DNA of 51,840 nucleotides from an uncultured Collinsella sp. (GTDB lineage: Bacteria; Actinomycetota; Coriobacteriia; Coriobacteriales; Coriobacteriaceae): positions 1 through 51,840 of the forward strand of contig UQKW01000015.1 of assembly GCA_900541885.1 (NCBI GenBank), given 5' to 3'. The first letter of the stretch is position 1, and each line of letters begins with the position of its first letter. The position numbers were made by a program, and so were the translations under genes. Positions 8,448 through 16,762 of this stretch are shown piece after piece. Below the pieces are notes generated by a model. It did not search any database. It had not been told where the DNA came from and worked only from the letters and a program-made list of their open reading frames with translations.

Positions 8448-10964
8448 CTAGACAAGAGGATTACGTTTAAAATCCCAAGAGGTTTCAAACGAATCGTAGT
8501 CCGCCTTTGAAATTGAGCGAGATTCTTCAACGAGTGAACAGACAGTCGGCTCGGCAGCCTCATCTTGGATGATTGGCAACTGACCGATTTGGCCTACCTC
8601 AAAGTTTAGAGTCGGCGACATAAACGCCAAATCAATTTCGGCAATGGAACAGTTGCAGAAAGCCTGGATGTATCGGAGCTCGTTCGGCTCCGCAAAAAGA
8701 CATGCTCCAGCTACCTCAAAAAGCATCCCTCGAGGCGCAAACCTAAAGGAGGCGAGGCTGGAAGAAATTTTAGACCAGGAAACTGCGGGCTTGAAATAGT
8801 CGTTCTGGTTCTTGATCACAAAATCAGGTGTAGAGAGATAAGTATACTTGGACAGAATTGCTTCCTTCATCTCCCGACCGTCATCAAACCAGTTAACCAC
8901 CTCGTCGTAGTCACCCCACCACTTTCGATAGGAGCCGCCCCGAATAATCGGGAACCAACGGGAGCCACTCTGCTTTGCCTCAGGCCTGCCGCTACAATCT
9001 CGCGATGTGTTGGAAGGCGCTACTTCCCACCATTTCCTCAAAAAGCGGCCATTATCGCTCGTCGCCAAGCCCTGTCGCGGAGTAGCAACAGCATCGAGCC
9101 TCCTTCCTTTTGTGAACGATTCAACAAGGGCATCACTGGCCCAGTAGGCTATGGGGGTGCCGGGGATCTGCCTGAAGGTCTCGGCGTTGCGGCGGTAGAA
9201 CCAGCCGCAGTCGGGGTTTTGGATTGCCTCGAGGGCCTTGGGAGCCTGGACAGCGGCGCCAACGAAGTCAGAAAGGCGCACGTAGCCTCCCTTGTAGCCT
9301 TTGATGAGTGAGTTGTGAAACGTGTAGGTGCAGATGGGCACAGTCGCGCCAGCGAAGCCCGAGTACTCAAGTTGAATGAGGGAGGTAAGCGTTCTGTTGT
9401 CGATAATCTCGTTGCGGAGCTTCTCATAGCTTCCGATGAACATCCAGACGAAAGGCGACATGACTCCGCACTCGCCGTGGTCCTTGGCGAGACTGAACAT
9501 GCGAACGACAAAGCTGGAGAAGAGGTCGCTCTTCACGTCGGGGTAGTTCTTCTTGACCCACTTGCTCATGAAGGGGTTAAAGCTGCTGCTGCCCATATAC
9601 GGAGGATTCGCAACGGTGCAGGTAAAACGACGGGACAGCTTCTCGCAGATGGCGGCAGCGCTTTCGAGCTTAGTTTTGGCCGTAGCGGCAAAAAGGTCAT
9701 CGGAACAACTCGCGGCGGCAGCCTTGAGCTCGTCGATCTCGTCCTCTGAGGGATTGAGCAGCGAACCGATCTCGCCCAAATGACTCAGCTCCTCGGCGAG
9801 CTTCTTGTTACCCGGCAGCTCGTCCTCCCCTAGCGGGATGCTCGAGAGCACGGTAACGTCGGCGCGAACGCCACGCCTAAAGAAGCGACGGTCGTGCTCG
9901 CGGGCGCACATGGCAAGCGCCAGCTCCGCGATCTGTGCCGCGCGGGAATCGATTTCCATACCTGCAAGGTTTTTAGTAAGAATGAGCTCGGGAATCTCGC
10001 GCTCACGATAGCCGCGCTCCTCGTACATATGGAAGAGCAGCTCAAACGCATAGACCAAGATATGGCCCGAGCCGCATGCGGGGTCGCAGAGGGTTATCTC
10101 CTCGGGACTCGAAATGCGGATGAAGTCCTCGTGCTCAGCATCGGGCTCGATGTAATACTCCATGCGCTCGCGTAGCGAACTCCCCGGATTGTTGAGCATC
10201 CACAGACGGCCGAGCGAGTTCTCGACCATATAGCGCACGATCCACTCGGGGGTGAAGAGCTGCGTGGCGGGCGCGATGTCCGCCGCCGCTGCCTTGCGCT
10301 TGGACTTGAAGAACTCGTCTTTAACGTCGGCATTGTAGTACTGATACATCCAGCCCAGAACGGTCACGCCCTCGCGCCAGTCCTCGTCAGCGAGGACGGC
10401 ATTGAGTTTGCCCACCACACTGTCAGCCATCATGAGGCCCTGGGGCAACAGCAGCTCCATGGCTCCGCCCACGCGTTCAAAGACGCCCGCCAGGCAATCG
10501 GCAAGCTCCTCGCACTGAGCAACAAACAGGTAGCGCCACAACGGTTCATCCAAGCCCGCCATCTTGAGCTCGGCTATGCGATCGGTATCGGCCGTCGTTA
10601 TTTCCACGTCCAGTGCGTTCTCCACGGCCTCGCTGCCATGGCTGCCGTCCGCACGACTTAGCATGCGCATACGGCTGGGAAGCCATCCGCGTGCATCCAT
10701 GAAGCGAATGGCCACGATGCGGTTGAACCAGGTGTAGGCCGCACGGTCGCGCAGCGCTTCGTGACCCATCTCCGCCTGCATGCGCAGCAGTTCGTCGCGT
10801 TGCTCAATCTCAGCCGGACTTAGGGGCAGGCCGTTGACGGTCTCGGACCCAACGGGCGCGGGTGCAGGTTCGGTGATGCCGTAGCGCACCATCTGTGCCT
10901 CCACGCCTTTGATGAGCTCTGTACGGGCCCAGGTGCAGAAGCTCTTAAGAGCAGAATCGTTCAT
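8448..10964 (-). CDS. pglX: BREX adenine-specific DNA methyltransferase PglX, N-terminal part
   Basis: PglX methylates an adenine in a non-palindromic site to mark host DNA. This 838-aa part has the SAM-binding motif I (CDPACGSGHILVYAFE) near residue 293, followed by GMEIDSRAAQIAELALAM, and the catalytic NPPYMGSS (motif IV) near residue 451. Residues from about 600 form the variable target-recognition region and end with DYDSFETSWDFKRNPLV, a segment that in intact PglX leads straight into the C-terminal domain. Here a TAG follows. The DNA is 55-60% G+C to about 9150, then falls visibly through the recognition region, suggesting this part was exchanged. ATG 10964 lies 66 bases after brxC. Confidence 0.9.
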   Translation of the reverse strand: MNDSALKSFCTWARTELIKGVEAQMVRYGITEPAPAPVGSETVNGLPLSPAEIEQRDELLRMQAEMGHEALRDRAAYTWFNRIVAIRFMDARGWLPSRMRMLSRADGSHGSEAVENALDVEITTADTDRIAELKMAGLDEPLWRYLFVAQCEELADCLAGVFERVGGAMELLLPQGLMMADSVVGKLNAVLADEDWREGVTVLGWMYQYYNADVKDEFFKSKRKAAAADIAPATQLFTPEWIVRYMVENSLGRLWMLNNPGSSLRERMEYYIEPDAEHEDFIRISSPEEITLCDPACGSGHILVYAFELLFHMYEERGYREREIPELILTKNLAGMEIDSRAAQIAELALAMCAREHDRRFFRRGVRADVTVLSSIPLGEDELPGNKKLAEELSHLGEIGSLLNPSEDEIDELKAAAASCSDDLFAATAKTKLESAAAICEKLSRRFTCTVANPPYMGSSSFNPFMSKWVKKNYPDVKSDLFSSFVVRMFSLAKDHGECGVMSPFVWMFIGSYEKLRNEIIDNRTLTSLIQLEYSGFAGATVPICTYTFHNSLIKGYKGGYVRLSDFVGAAVQAPKALEAIQNPDCGWFYRRNAETFRQIPGTPIAYWASDALVESFTKGRRLDAVATPRQGLATSDNGRFLRKWWEVAPSNTSRDCSGRPEAKQSGSRWFPIIRGGSYRKWWGDYDEVVNWFDDGREMKEAILSKYTYLSTPDFVIKNQNDYFKPAVSWSKISSSLASFRFAPRGMLFEVAGACLFAEPNELRYIQAFCNCSIAEIDLAFMSPTLNFEVGQIGQLPIIQDEAAEPTVCSLVEESRSISKADYDSFETSWDFKRNPLV

Positions 10965-11030
10965 GGTTGATGAGCCTTTCTAAACGCCATAAGCCACCGG
11001 TGCGCGCTTTGGTACCGGTGGCTCCGCGGG

Positions 11031-14000
11031 TTAGTTGATACGGATCTCGTCGTTTGCAGCGAGCTCCTGCATAAGGCGAGAGCGCAGGTCGTCCACGTAG
11101 CGCTCCACGTCCTCTGCGGACAAGAGACGACTCGGCTTGGCCAGATCGGCGCGGCGCACGGTCTTGATCTTGCGCTGGGGCTTGGACGCGGGCACGGGCG
11201 CAGACGATGCGGCACCCTTGTTGGAGATCTTCTTGACCACCTCACCCGTACTCGTGACCTCGATGCTGCGACGCTCGTTGTCCATACGCATGCGGGCCTC
11301 ATCCACGGCGTCGTACATCTCGTTGGCTGCCGCGCTGAGCCAGTCGCCCCAGTTAGTCGCAGCAACGCTCAGCTCGTTGAGGCTTTGAGCACTGTGGGCA
11401 CGGTTTTTGAACGACTCGTATTTGGCGCCGGCATCCGCTATGGCATCCTTGGCTTGATTGACAAAGCCCTTTTGACTCTCAGCCTGCGCCTGCAGGTCTT
11501 GCAGATCATTCTCGATGCGGCACAAAAACTCATTGCGACGGATACCCAGCAGCTTTTTCATGTCGTCCTCGACGGGATTCATAAGCGGCTGCAGATCTTT
11601 AATGCGGCCGTAGGGCTTGGGATCTTTGAGGATCTCGCGAACCTTTGCCACGTTCTCAACCGCGCTAGGAATGTCATCGGAGGCATACTCGATACCCTCG
11701 GTGCGGCTCAAGAAATCCTTGGCGTGGTCAAACGCTGTTCGTTGGTTGGACTCGAAGAACTCAACCACCTTGTCAAAGTCTTCCTTGGCATTGAGCAAGC
11801 GGTCCTCATGCTTGGTAAACGTAGTCAAAAACGCCTCGGACTCACTCTGATCCTTAAGGACGTCGGCGACCTCCGAGCGCATCTTCTCGCACTCGTTCTC
11901 GCCGGGATACGGGTAGGCCGGCTTGATGCCCGTGTAGTAGTCGCGTGCTATGGCGAGACACGCCTCGCGCAAGTCCTCAAGGCGCTCCTTGAGCTCGGCC
12001 ACGAGCTTATCCTCGTTGGAGGGCACGGTCTTGAGATCAAACAGGTCACGCATGAGCTCGCCCGTGGCGCGCAGTAACCGGTCGCTTATGCGCATGCGCA
12101 AGCGCACCTGGGCCTTATCGGCATCCTTGCGAAGGAGTGCCACCATGCGGCTGTCGTTAGCTTGAACCGTCTGACCGCCAAACAGCACCTGTGCGCGCTG
12201 CTCCACCACAAGCTGCGCCACCACATTTGCGATGTCGACCTCGCGCCAGCCAAAGGGCCTTTGCTGGTACTGGCGCTGGATATCGCCCATAGCGGTATCC
12301 AGGTGGCGCTGGTGCTGAACTTTGAGGTAGTCCTCGACCTCTTTGAGCGCACGCGTGTTACCCGCGCCCATGTCAGCGAGCCCCGCTTGAACGTTGCCCG
12401 CCAGAGTGGAGCGGATATCGGAATCGCTCGTGACCGGCGCGCCGATATAGTCGGCCTTTTCAAAGACCACATCGCACAGCTGCGCCAGCACTTGCTCAAA
12501 GACCTGGGCGGGTTTGGCCGCGCGGACCTCAACCATGCGGCCGTTGACCGCGCAACGTGCATGGAGCACGGCCTCGCTCAAAAGGGTATCGGCCTCCTTC
12601 TCGTTATAGGCCGCCTCGCGCATCTTGGACTCGACGATCTGGCGCGTACTCGGCTGAAGCTCCTGGAGATTTCGCGTCTTGGCGTACTTGCGGATCTTGG
12701 CGGCGTTGACGAGCGTCTCCCAATAATCCGCTTCGTCGCTCAAAGCCACGATGGCTTTGCCCGAAGAAGCCAAGGCCAGCTCGGTATCGTCCGCACGGCC
12801 CAGATCGCTCGCCATAGTCGCCACGCAAAGCTCCATGCCGCCCATGCTGGCACCGTGGATTGAGCCGTCCACATAGCGGTCAAACGGAAAGTCGTTGGCC
12901 CCGCGGTTGAGTTTACGCGCGGTGTAGATGCTGTCGAACAGGCGCTTTTTGATAGACTCGATCACCTGCGCGTTATCGACCGGAGTGCGTGCGATCTCCT
13001 GCGCTATCTCCTGCTCCTCGTCGGTGAGGAAGCTATAGGCATCGCCCTGGCGTGCCACGTAGTTCTCGCGCTCCAGGCGGGCAAGGGACTCCTTGACGCG
13101 GTCCTTGAGGGCGCGCATGTCCACGTCGAGGCCGTCGATCATGAAGATGGAGATGTTCTCGACCGTGGCCTTAACGTAGCCGATGTAACGAATCAGGTAC
13201 AGGAGCTTGAGCACCTGAACGTCGTAGGGTTCAAGGCCCTTTGCGTCCTCGGCCGCACGGACCGCGCGGTCGACCACCTGGTTGATGCCGTGCTCAAGGT
13301 CTTTGGAGATAGTGTCGAAGAAGCACCAGAACGGCACGAGTGCACCGGTCTGGTCATACTGGATGGCCTGAGCGCTCTCCTGGAACGCGCTCAGCATGGA
13401 GCGCTCGCCCGTTGACATGTGCTTGGCCTTGACACCGTGCTTGCGCACCTCGGTCATCACGTCGGGCAGGAGCTTAAACTGGTAGCCCACAAACGGGTAG
13501 CTGGCCACAAAATCCTTGGAGTTGGCGTAGCCGGCAAGGTCGGAGCGCGAGCCACCCTCAAAGGTAAAGTTGTTTTTAAGCACGGCGGCGTCTTGCTCGT
13601 AGACCTGTGCAAGCATATCGGCCGCCGGCGCGGTCTTCTCGAGCACACGGCGCTGGATGACCTCGTCCACGCTGGAGCTGGAGAGCGAAAGGCGGGTATT
13701 GAAGCGGCCCTGGATCTTTGAAAAGTCGTTGCCCACGGGCAGGCTCAGGTTGTCGATGGCCTCCTGGCTCGTAACCATCACCCACACGCGGCCACCGCAG
13801 GCGGCACCCAGCTCCTCGACGATGGTCTGAAGGCTCAGCATAAGGCTTGGGTCCTTGTCGTTTGTAATAAACTGACCCACCTCGTCGACCATAAAGAGCA
13901 AACGGAAGTTGCCGCCGTGGGCCGCTGCCTGAGCGTCTACGTAGTCCTTGACCTTTTTGGCAAAGACATCAGGGGCCAAAACCTCGTCCTCAGAACCCTC

Positions 14001-14693
14001 GAGCCAGTTCCATGCGGCCTTTTCGCTCATGCCGAGCACGCTCTGCAGCACCTCGACGACGTCGTCCTCAAAGTAGCTGTAGGTATCGCGGGTCTGGAGC
14101 CAGGACTCGCCGTTGACGCGCTCAAAGGCCTCGCGGAACTCCTGGGTCTTGCCCAGGGAATCGATGTAGTCCTCGAGCTTTGCAAGCTTGAGGTCCTCGC
14201 CGTAGAAGCCGCGCGCCTCGTAGAACATGCGCTCAAAGCCGCGAAGCAGCGCCGTGGGAGCCGTATCACCCTGCTTCCACTGGCCCGCCTTGCTATCGAT
14301 GTTAAAGAGGATGGCCTGCGTGGGCACCGAGCACGCGCGCTCCATGGCAGCCGCGACCATGGGGTCGACGATTTTACCGTCAAAGTAGCGGATGGCGCTC
14401 TTGCCACCGATCTGGCGATTCTCGAGCAGGTAGCTCAGCATCTTGAGGAAGTGCGATTTACCGGAACCGAAGAAGCCACTGATCCACACGCCGATCTTGT
14501 CGGTGCGCACATCGATGGCATCGCCGTAGGCCTTGAAGAACGTGGCAAGGTGCCCTTGCAGCTCGCGCGTCACCACGTACTCGTCAAGCTCCTGGCGGAT
14601 GGACCCATCTTTTGAATCCTGGACCTTGACCACGCCGTTGATGGAGCGGTTGATGTCTTTTGCAAAGAGGTCGCGAATGATCGTGTTGTCCAT
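11031..14693 (-). CDS. brxC: BREX type 1 ATP-binding protein BrxC
   Basis: BrxC (1,220 aa) is the large P-loop ATPase of BREX (DUF499/Pgl-Y-like). Walker A is GFFGSGKSHF near residue 71 and a Walker-B-like FMVDEVGQFI is near residue 263. The N-terminus (FAKDINRSINGVVKVQD) is typical of the family. The C-terminal third is rich in charged helices, including a probable coiled coil, and ends with a basic linker (PASKPQRKIKTVRRADLAKPSRLLSAEDVERYVDDLRS split over residues 1170-1205). ATG 14693 follows AAAGGAGC; an upstream GTG/ATG frame to 14726 lacks a site. Gene order brxB-brxC-pglX is that of type 1. No defect seen. Confidence 0.93.
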   Translation of the reverse strand: MDNTIIRDLFAKDINRSINGVVKVQDSKDGSIRQELDEYVVTRELQGHLATFFKAYGDAIDVRTDKIGVWISGFFGSGKSHFLKMLSYLLENRQIGGKSAIRYFDGKIVDPMVAAAMERACSVPTQAILFNIDSKAGQWKQGDTAPTALLRGFERMFYEARGFYGEDLKLAKLEDYIDSLGKTQEFREAFERVNGESWLQTRDTYSYFEDDVVEVLQSVLGMSEKAAWNWLEGSEDEVLAPDVFAKKVKDYVDAQAAAHGGNFRLLFMVDEVGQFITNDKDPSLMLSLQTIVEELGAACGGRVWVMVTSQEAIDNLSLPVGNDFSKIQGRFNTRLSLSSSSVDEVIQRRVLEKTAPAADMLAQVYEQDAAVLKNNFTFEGGSRSDLAGYANSKDFVASYPFVGYQFKLLPDVMTEVRKHGVKAKHMSTGERSMLSAFQESAQAIQYDQTGALVPFWCFFDTISKDLEHGINQVVDRAVRAAEDAKGLEPYDVQVLKLLYLIRYIGYVKATVENISIFMIDGLDVDMRALKDRVKESLARLERENYVARQGDAYSFLTDEEQEIAQEIARTPVDNAQVIESIKKRLFDSIYTARKLNRGANDFPFDRYVDGSIHGASMGGMELCVATMASDLGRADDTELALASSGKAIVALSDEADYWETLVNAAKIRKYAKTRNLQELQPSTRQIVESKMREAAYNEKEADTLLSEAVLHARCAVNGRMVEVRAAKPAQVFEQVLAQLCDVVFEKADYIGAPVTSDSDIRSTLAGNVQAGLADMGAGNTRALKEVEDYLKVQHQRHLDTAMGDIQRQYQQRPFGWREVDIANVVAQLVVEQRAQVLFGGQTVQANDSRMVALLRKDADKAQVRLRMRISDRLLRATGELMRDLFDLKTVPSNEDKLVAELKERLEDLREACLAIARDYYTGIKPAYPYPGENECEKMRSEVADVLKDQSESEAFLTTFTKHEDRLLNAKEDFDKVVEFFESNQRTAFDHAKDFLSRTEGIEYASDDIPSAVENVAKVREILKDPKPYGRIKDLQPLMNPVEDDMKKLLGIRRNEFLCRIENDLQDLQAQAESQKGFVNQAKDAIADAGAKYESFKNRAHSAQSLNELSVAATNWGDWLSAAANEMYDAVDEARMRMDNERRSIEVTSTGEVVKKISNKGAASSAPVPASKPQRKIKTVRRADLAKPSRLLSAEDVERYVDDLRSRLMQELAANDEIRIN

Positions 14694-14770
14694 GGGTGCT
14701 CCTTTGGGTTTGGGAACGTATGGCAAAGGGTTGTTGCCGGCGGCAGGGACTTGCCTGCGGGGAGCCCTGC

Positions 14771-15463
14771 TTACGAGATATCGATGGCGCGGTAGTAGTT
14801 ATCGGCTGGCAGGCGGTTAAAGAGCTGGAAAGAAGAGCCGTTGAAACTGCCCGGATAGGTGGCAACCACAGGCACCTCATCAAAATCCGCAAGCATGCAG
14901 TGGAGAAGCGTGTGCATGCGAAAGAATGGGAAGACCTCGCCCGCGCCGGTGAGGAGAACGACGTCTCCAGGCGCGTGCGGCTCGGTCTGCTCAAGGATGT
15001 ACGCGGCGACTTTCTCGGGCGAGGCGAACTTGGCCACGTCCTCGAGCACGCGCTGGGTACCGCGGCGCTCCTCTTGGCGTGGGATGGCCTTAAGGACACG
15101 GCGCTTTTCGAGAATTGCCAGCACGGCGTCGTAGAGGTTCACGACCTTGAGCGTGCACGGAAGCTTGTCGGCCTCGGCATCGCGTGAAAGGGCGCCAAAT
15201 AATGCACGCGCTTCAAACTCCAGCGCGGGGTCATAGCAAAAGGTGTGGAAGCCGATCTCATTACCTATGCCCTTGTTGTCCAAAAAGTCCTCGCTGCACA
15301 GGCACTCGCGCAGAAGCTGCGCGCGGCGCTCAAATTCCTGACGGGCGTACTCGGAGCGGGCATGCGCCGCCACGACGCTCTTGCGGGAATGGATGCCGAT
15401 ATTGGTGGTGAGATCGGTCGCCGGGGTGATAACAGGGTCGACGGCGCTTTTGACGGGAGCCAC
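14771..15463 (-). CDS. brxB: BREX type 1 protein BrxB (DUF1788)
   Basis: BrxB is a small BREX protein of the DUF1788 family whose biochemical role is not settled. The 230-aa sequence shows the family hallmarks: GNEIGFHTFCYDPALE, the conserved VLLTGAGEVFPFFRMHTLL near residue 168 and VPVVATYPGSFNGSSFQLF close to the end. The start is a GTG at 15463, one base after the brxA stop, so its translation probably depends on that of brxA. Any slippage that changes brxA translation could therefore also affect brxB. Length is normal. Confidence 0.9.
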   Translation of the reverse strand: MAPVKSAVDPVITPATDLTTNIGIHSRKSVVAAHARSEYARQEFERRAQLLRECLCSEDFLDNKGIGNEIGFHTFCYDPALEFEARALFGALSRDAEADKLPCTLKVVNLYDAVLAILEKRRVLKAIPRQEERRGTQRVLEDVAKFASPEKVAAYILEQTEPHAPGDVVLLTGAGEVFPFFRMHTLLHCMLADFDEVPVVATYPGSFNGSSFQLFNRLPADNYYRAIDIS

Positions 15464-15464
15464 G

Positions 15465-16115
15465 CTACATCACCGCCCTGCCGGTAAGGGCCGCGATAAG
15501 CGACTGCTCGCCCAGCTGAACCAAGGCTCGCTCGACATCGGAATCGAGGAAGAGTGGTGACAGGCGCTCGGACTCCGGGCCCAGGCCCTCGCCGATAAGG
15601 CCAGCATGGCGGAGCGTCTGGCGGAGCGAGCCCTTAATGCGCTTGACCGTGGCCTCAGTCCAGCGGGCCGCGTCCGGATACTCCGTGGTAAAGCGTGTCA
15701 TAAAGGCGTTGAGGTCAACCGCCGTAAAGGCATAATCGAAGTTTTGTAGGCGCTCCCCTACCTCGACGAGCACGAGCTCGCGCACGATATCGTAGCGGCA
15801 GATCATGCTGTAGAAGATGGCCTGGTCCGCCTGCGTGGGAGTGCCGGATGCCATGAGCCTGGTTAGGGATGACGCAGCCTCGACGGCGGTTTTGGGGTCG
15901 ATGCCGCGCGCGGCGCATACGGCGTCCGTGGGCACCATGGCGTCAAGGCGGCGAAGGCACACGGTTGCGCGATTGGCGACCATGCGCTCCGTGGGATATT
16001 GAAAGAGGTTCTCGCTCTTTACGCGTACAATGACCTGCTCGTCGCTTGCGCCCTGCATACGAAGGGCAGCGACGATGCGCATCTCATGCGGGAGGAATTG
16101 CTCGCGGGTGAGCAC
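15465..16115 (-). CDS. brxA: BREX type 1 protein BrxA (DUF1819), start at a G10 tract
   Basis: BrxA (216 aa, DUF1819) is the first gene of the operon; characterised homologues bind DNA. Family features visible are the helical N-terminus, MICRYDIVRELVLVEV near the middle, FMTRFTTEYPDAARWTEATVKRIKGSLRQTL and the C-terminal PLFLDSDVERALVQLGE. The assigned GTG start (16115) is the last G of a run of ten G on the coding strand (16115-16124). No ordinary ribosome site precedes it; the G run itself may serve. An upstream GTG at 16149 would be in frame only if the run had 9 or 12 G, adding 11 residues. A sequencing or assembly error in the run cannot be excluded. Confidence 0.9.
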   Translation of the reverse strand: MLTREQFLPHEMRIVAALRMQGASDEQVIVRVKSENLFQYPTERMVANRATVCLRRLDAMVPTDAVCAARGIDPKTAVEAASSLTRLMASGTPTQADQAIFYSMICRYDIVRELVLVEVGERLQNFDYAFTAVDLNAFMTRFTTEYPDAARWTEATVKRIKGSLRQTLRHAGLIGEGLGPESERLSPLFLDSDVERALVQLGEQSLIAALTGRAVM

Positions 16116-16124
16116 CCCCCCCCC
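16115..16124 (-). repeat. G10 homopolymer at the brxA start codon
   Basis: Ten consecutive G on the coding strand, the longest G/C homopolymer I see in the window, abut the brxA GTG. Runs of this length slip during replication. Loss of one G, or gain of two, would join an upstream GTG (16149) to the brxA frame; other lengths change the spacing of any initiation site. Regulation by slippage is inference. Confidence 0.7.
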
Positions 16125-16134
16125 GAACGCTTTT

Positions 16135-16150
16135 TGTGGTTATATCCACA
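16135..16150. promoter_or_regulatory. Inverted repeat just upstream of brxA
   Basis: TGTGG and CCACA arms are separated by six bases (TTATAT). It lies 10 bases upstream of the G run, within the likely 5' leader or promoter of the BREX operon, and could be an operator. The right half resembles a DnaA box with one mismatch, but a single weak box has no support here. Confidence 0.35.
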
Positions 16151-16238
16151 GTACACGCTCCAAGGGTGTCAAAGGCTGTCACAAGTGCGCCGCAACCCGG
16201 CAGGCAGGCGCGGCGCACATGACAATAATCATACCTGT

Positions 16239-16270
16239 TGGTAAAAAAGTTACCACGCCCAGAGTGTCAA
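16239..16270 (-). promoter_or_regulatory. Candidate BREX promoter and operator
   Basis: On the minus strand a perfect TTGACA (16265-16270) is followed after 17 bases by a weak TTTTTA (-10 like). Overlapping it is an inverted repeat with TGGTAA/TTACCA arms and a five-base spacer (16239-16255), placed where a repressor would block RNA polymerase. A second TTGACA lies at 16167-16172 without a good -10. Start site unproved. Confidence 0.35.
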
Positions 16271-16427
16271 ATGTTGAGCAACAAAATTTAATCCGGTTAA
16301 CGGTCATTTTCGCAGCTTAGAAACTTTAACGAGGTCGCCCCAAATCACACTTGCCAGACAACCGCGCTTACGAATGCAGGCACGCACACGCCCAACGCCA
16401 CCCTCCGCTACGCTCAACATAGAGTTA

Positions 16428-16445
16428 TACATATGATTCTATGTA
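16428..16445. promoter_or_regulatory. Inverted repeat before the small antitoxin-like gene
   Basis: TACATA and TATGTA arms flank a six-base spacer and end directly at the AAGGAG ribosome site of the gene at 16456. The position fits autoregulation as in many antitoxin operons. TTATAC within it could also serve as a -10. Confidence 0.4.
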
Positions 16446-16455
16446 AGGAGTTTCA

Positions 16456-16630
16456 TATGCCTGTCGTAAAGCCTATTTCTGATCAGACGCGCGCGCTAAC
16501 TACCATTCAGGAACGCGAAGATCACATTCAACGTACCATCGCTCATGGTTACGATGACCTCACCAACGGCCGCGTGCGCCCTTGGAAACAGGCAAAGGCA
16601 GAGGCAGATCGGATGCGAGCCTCCAGATAA
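16456..16630 (+). CDS. Small orphan antitoxin-like protein (Phd/YefM-like N-terminus)
   Basis: A 57-aa protein starts at ATG 16456 with AAGGAG six bases upstream; an ATG at 16433 in the same frame lies before the ribosome site and is less likely. The first residues (MPVVKPISDQTR) resemble Phd/YefM antitoxins, which bind DNA and neutralise a partner toxin, and the end (NGRVRPWKQAKAEADRMR) resembles the C-terminal tail of such antitoxins. It is short for the family and no toxin gene follows: serC starts 132 bases downstream after a gap with no other frame of interest. It may be a remnant, or a regulator of the neighbouring BREX operon, with which it shares the intergenic region. Family call uncertain. 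Confidence 0.45.
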
Positions 16631-16762
16631 ACCCTCCCCCCATGTAACAACCCTGTAAATCATAGCGGCGCAGTCGAGTTTTACCGTGATGCGGTCGCGC
16701 CTGGCGCTCCACTGTGCTAAAGTATCCCGAACGTTCAAACGACTACGAGGGGGAACTAGAAG

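Noticed and set aside
16135..16150. DnaA box / replication origin
   Set aside because: One imperfect TTATCCACA-like word only; no cluster, no dnaA, dnaN or gidA genes near.
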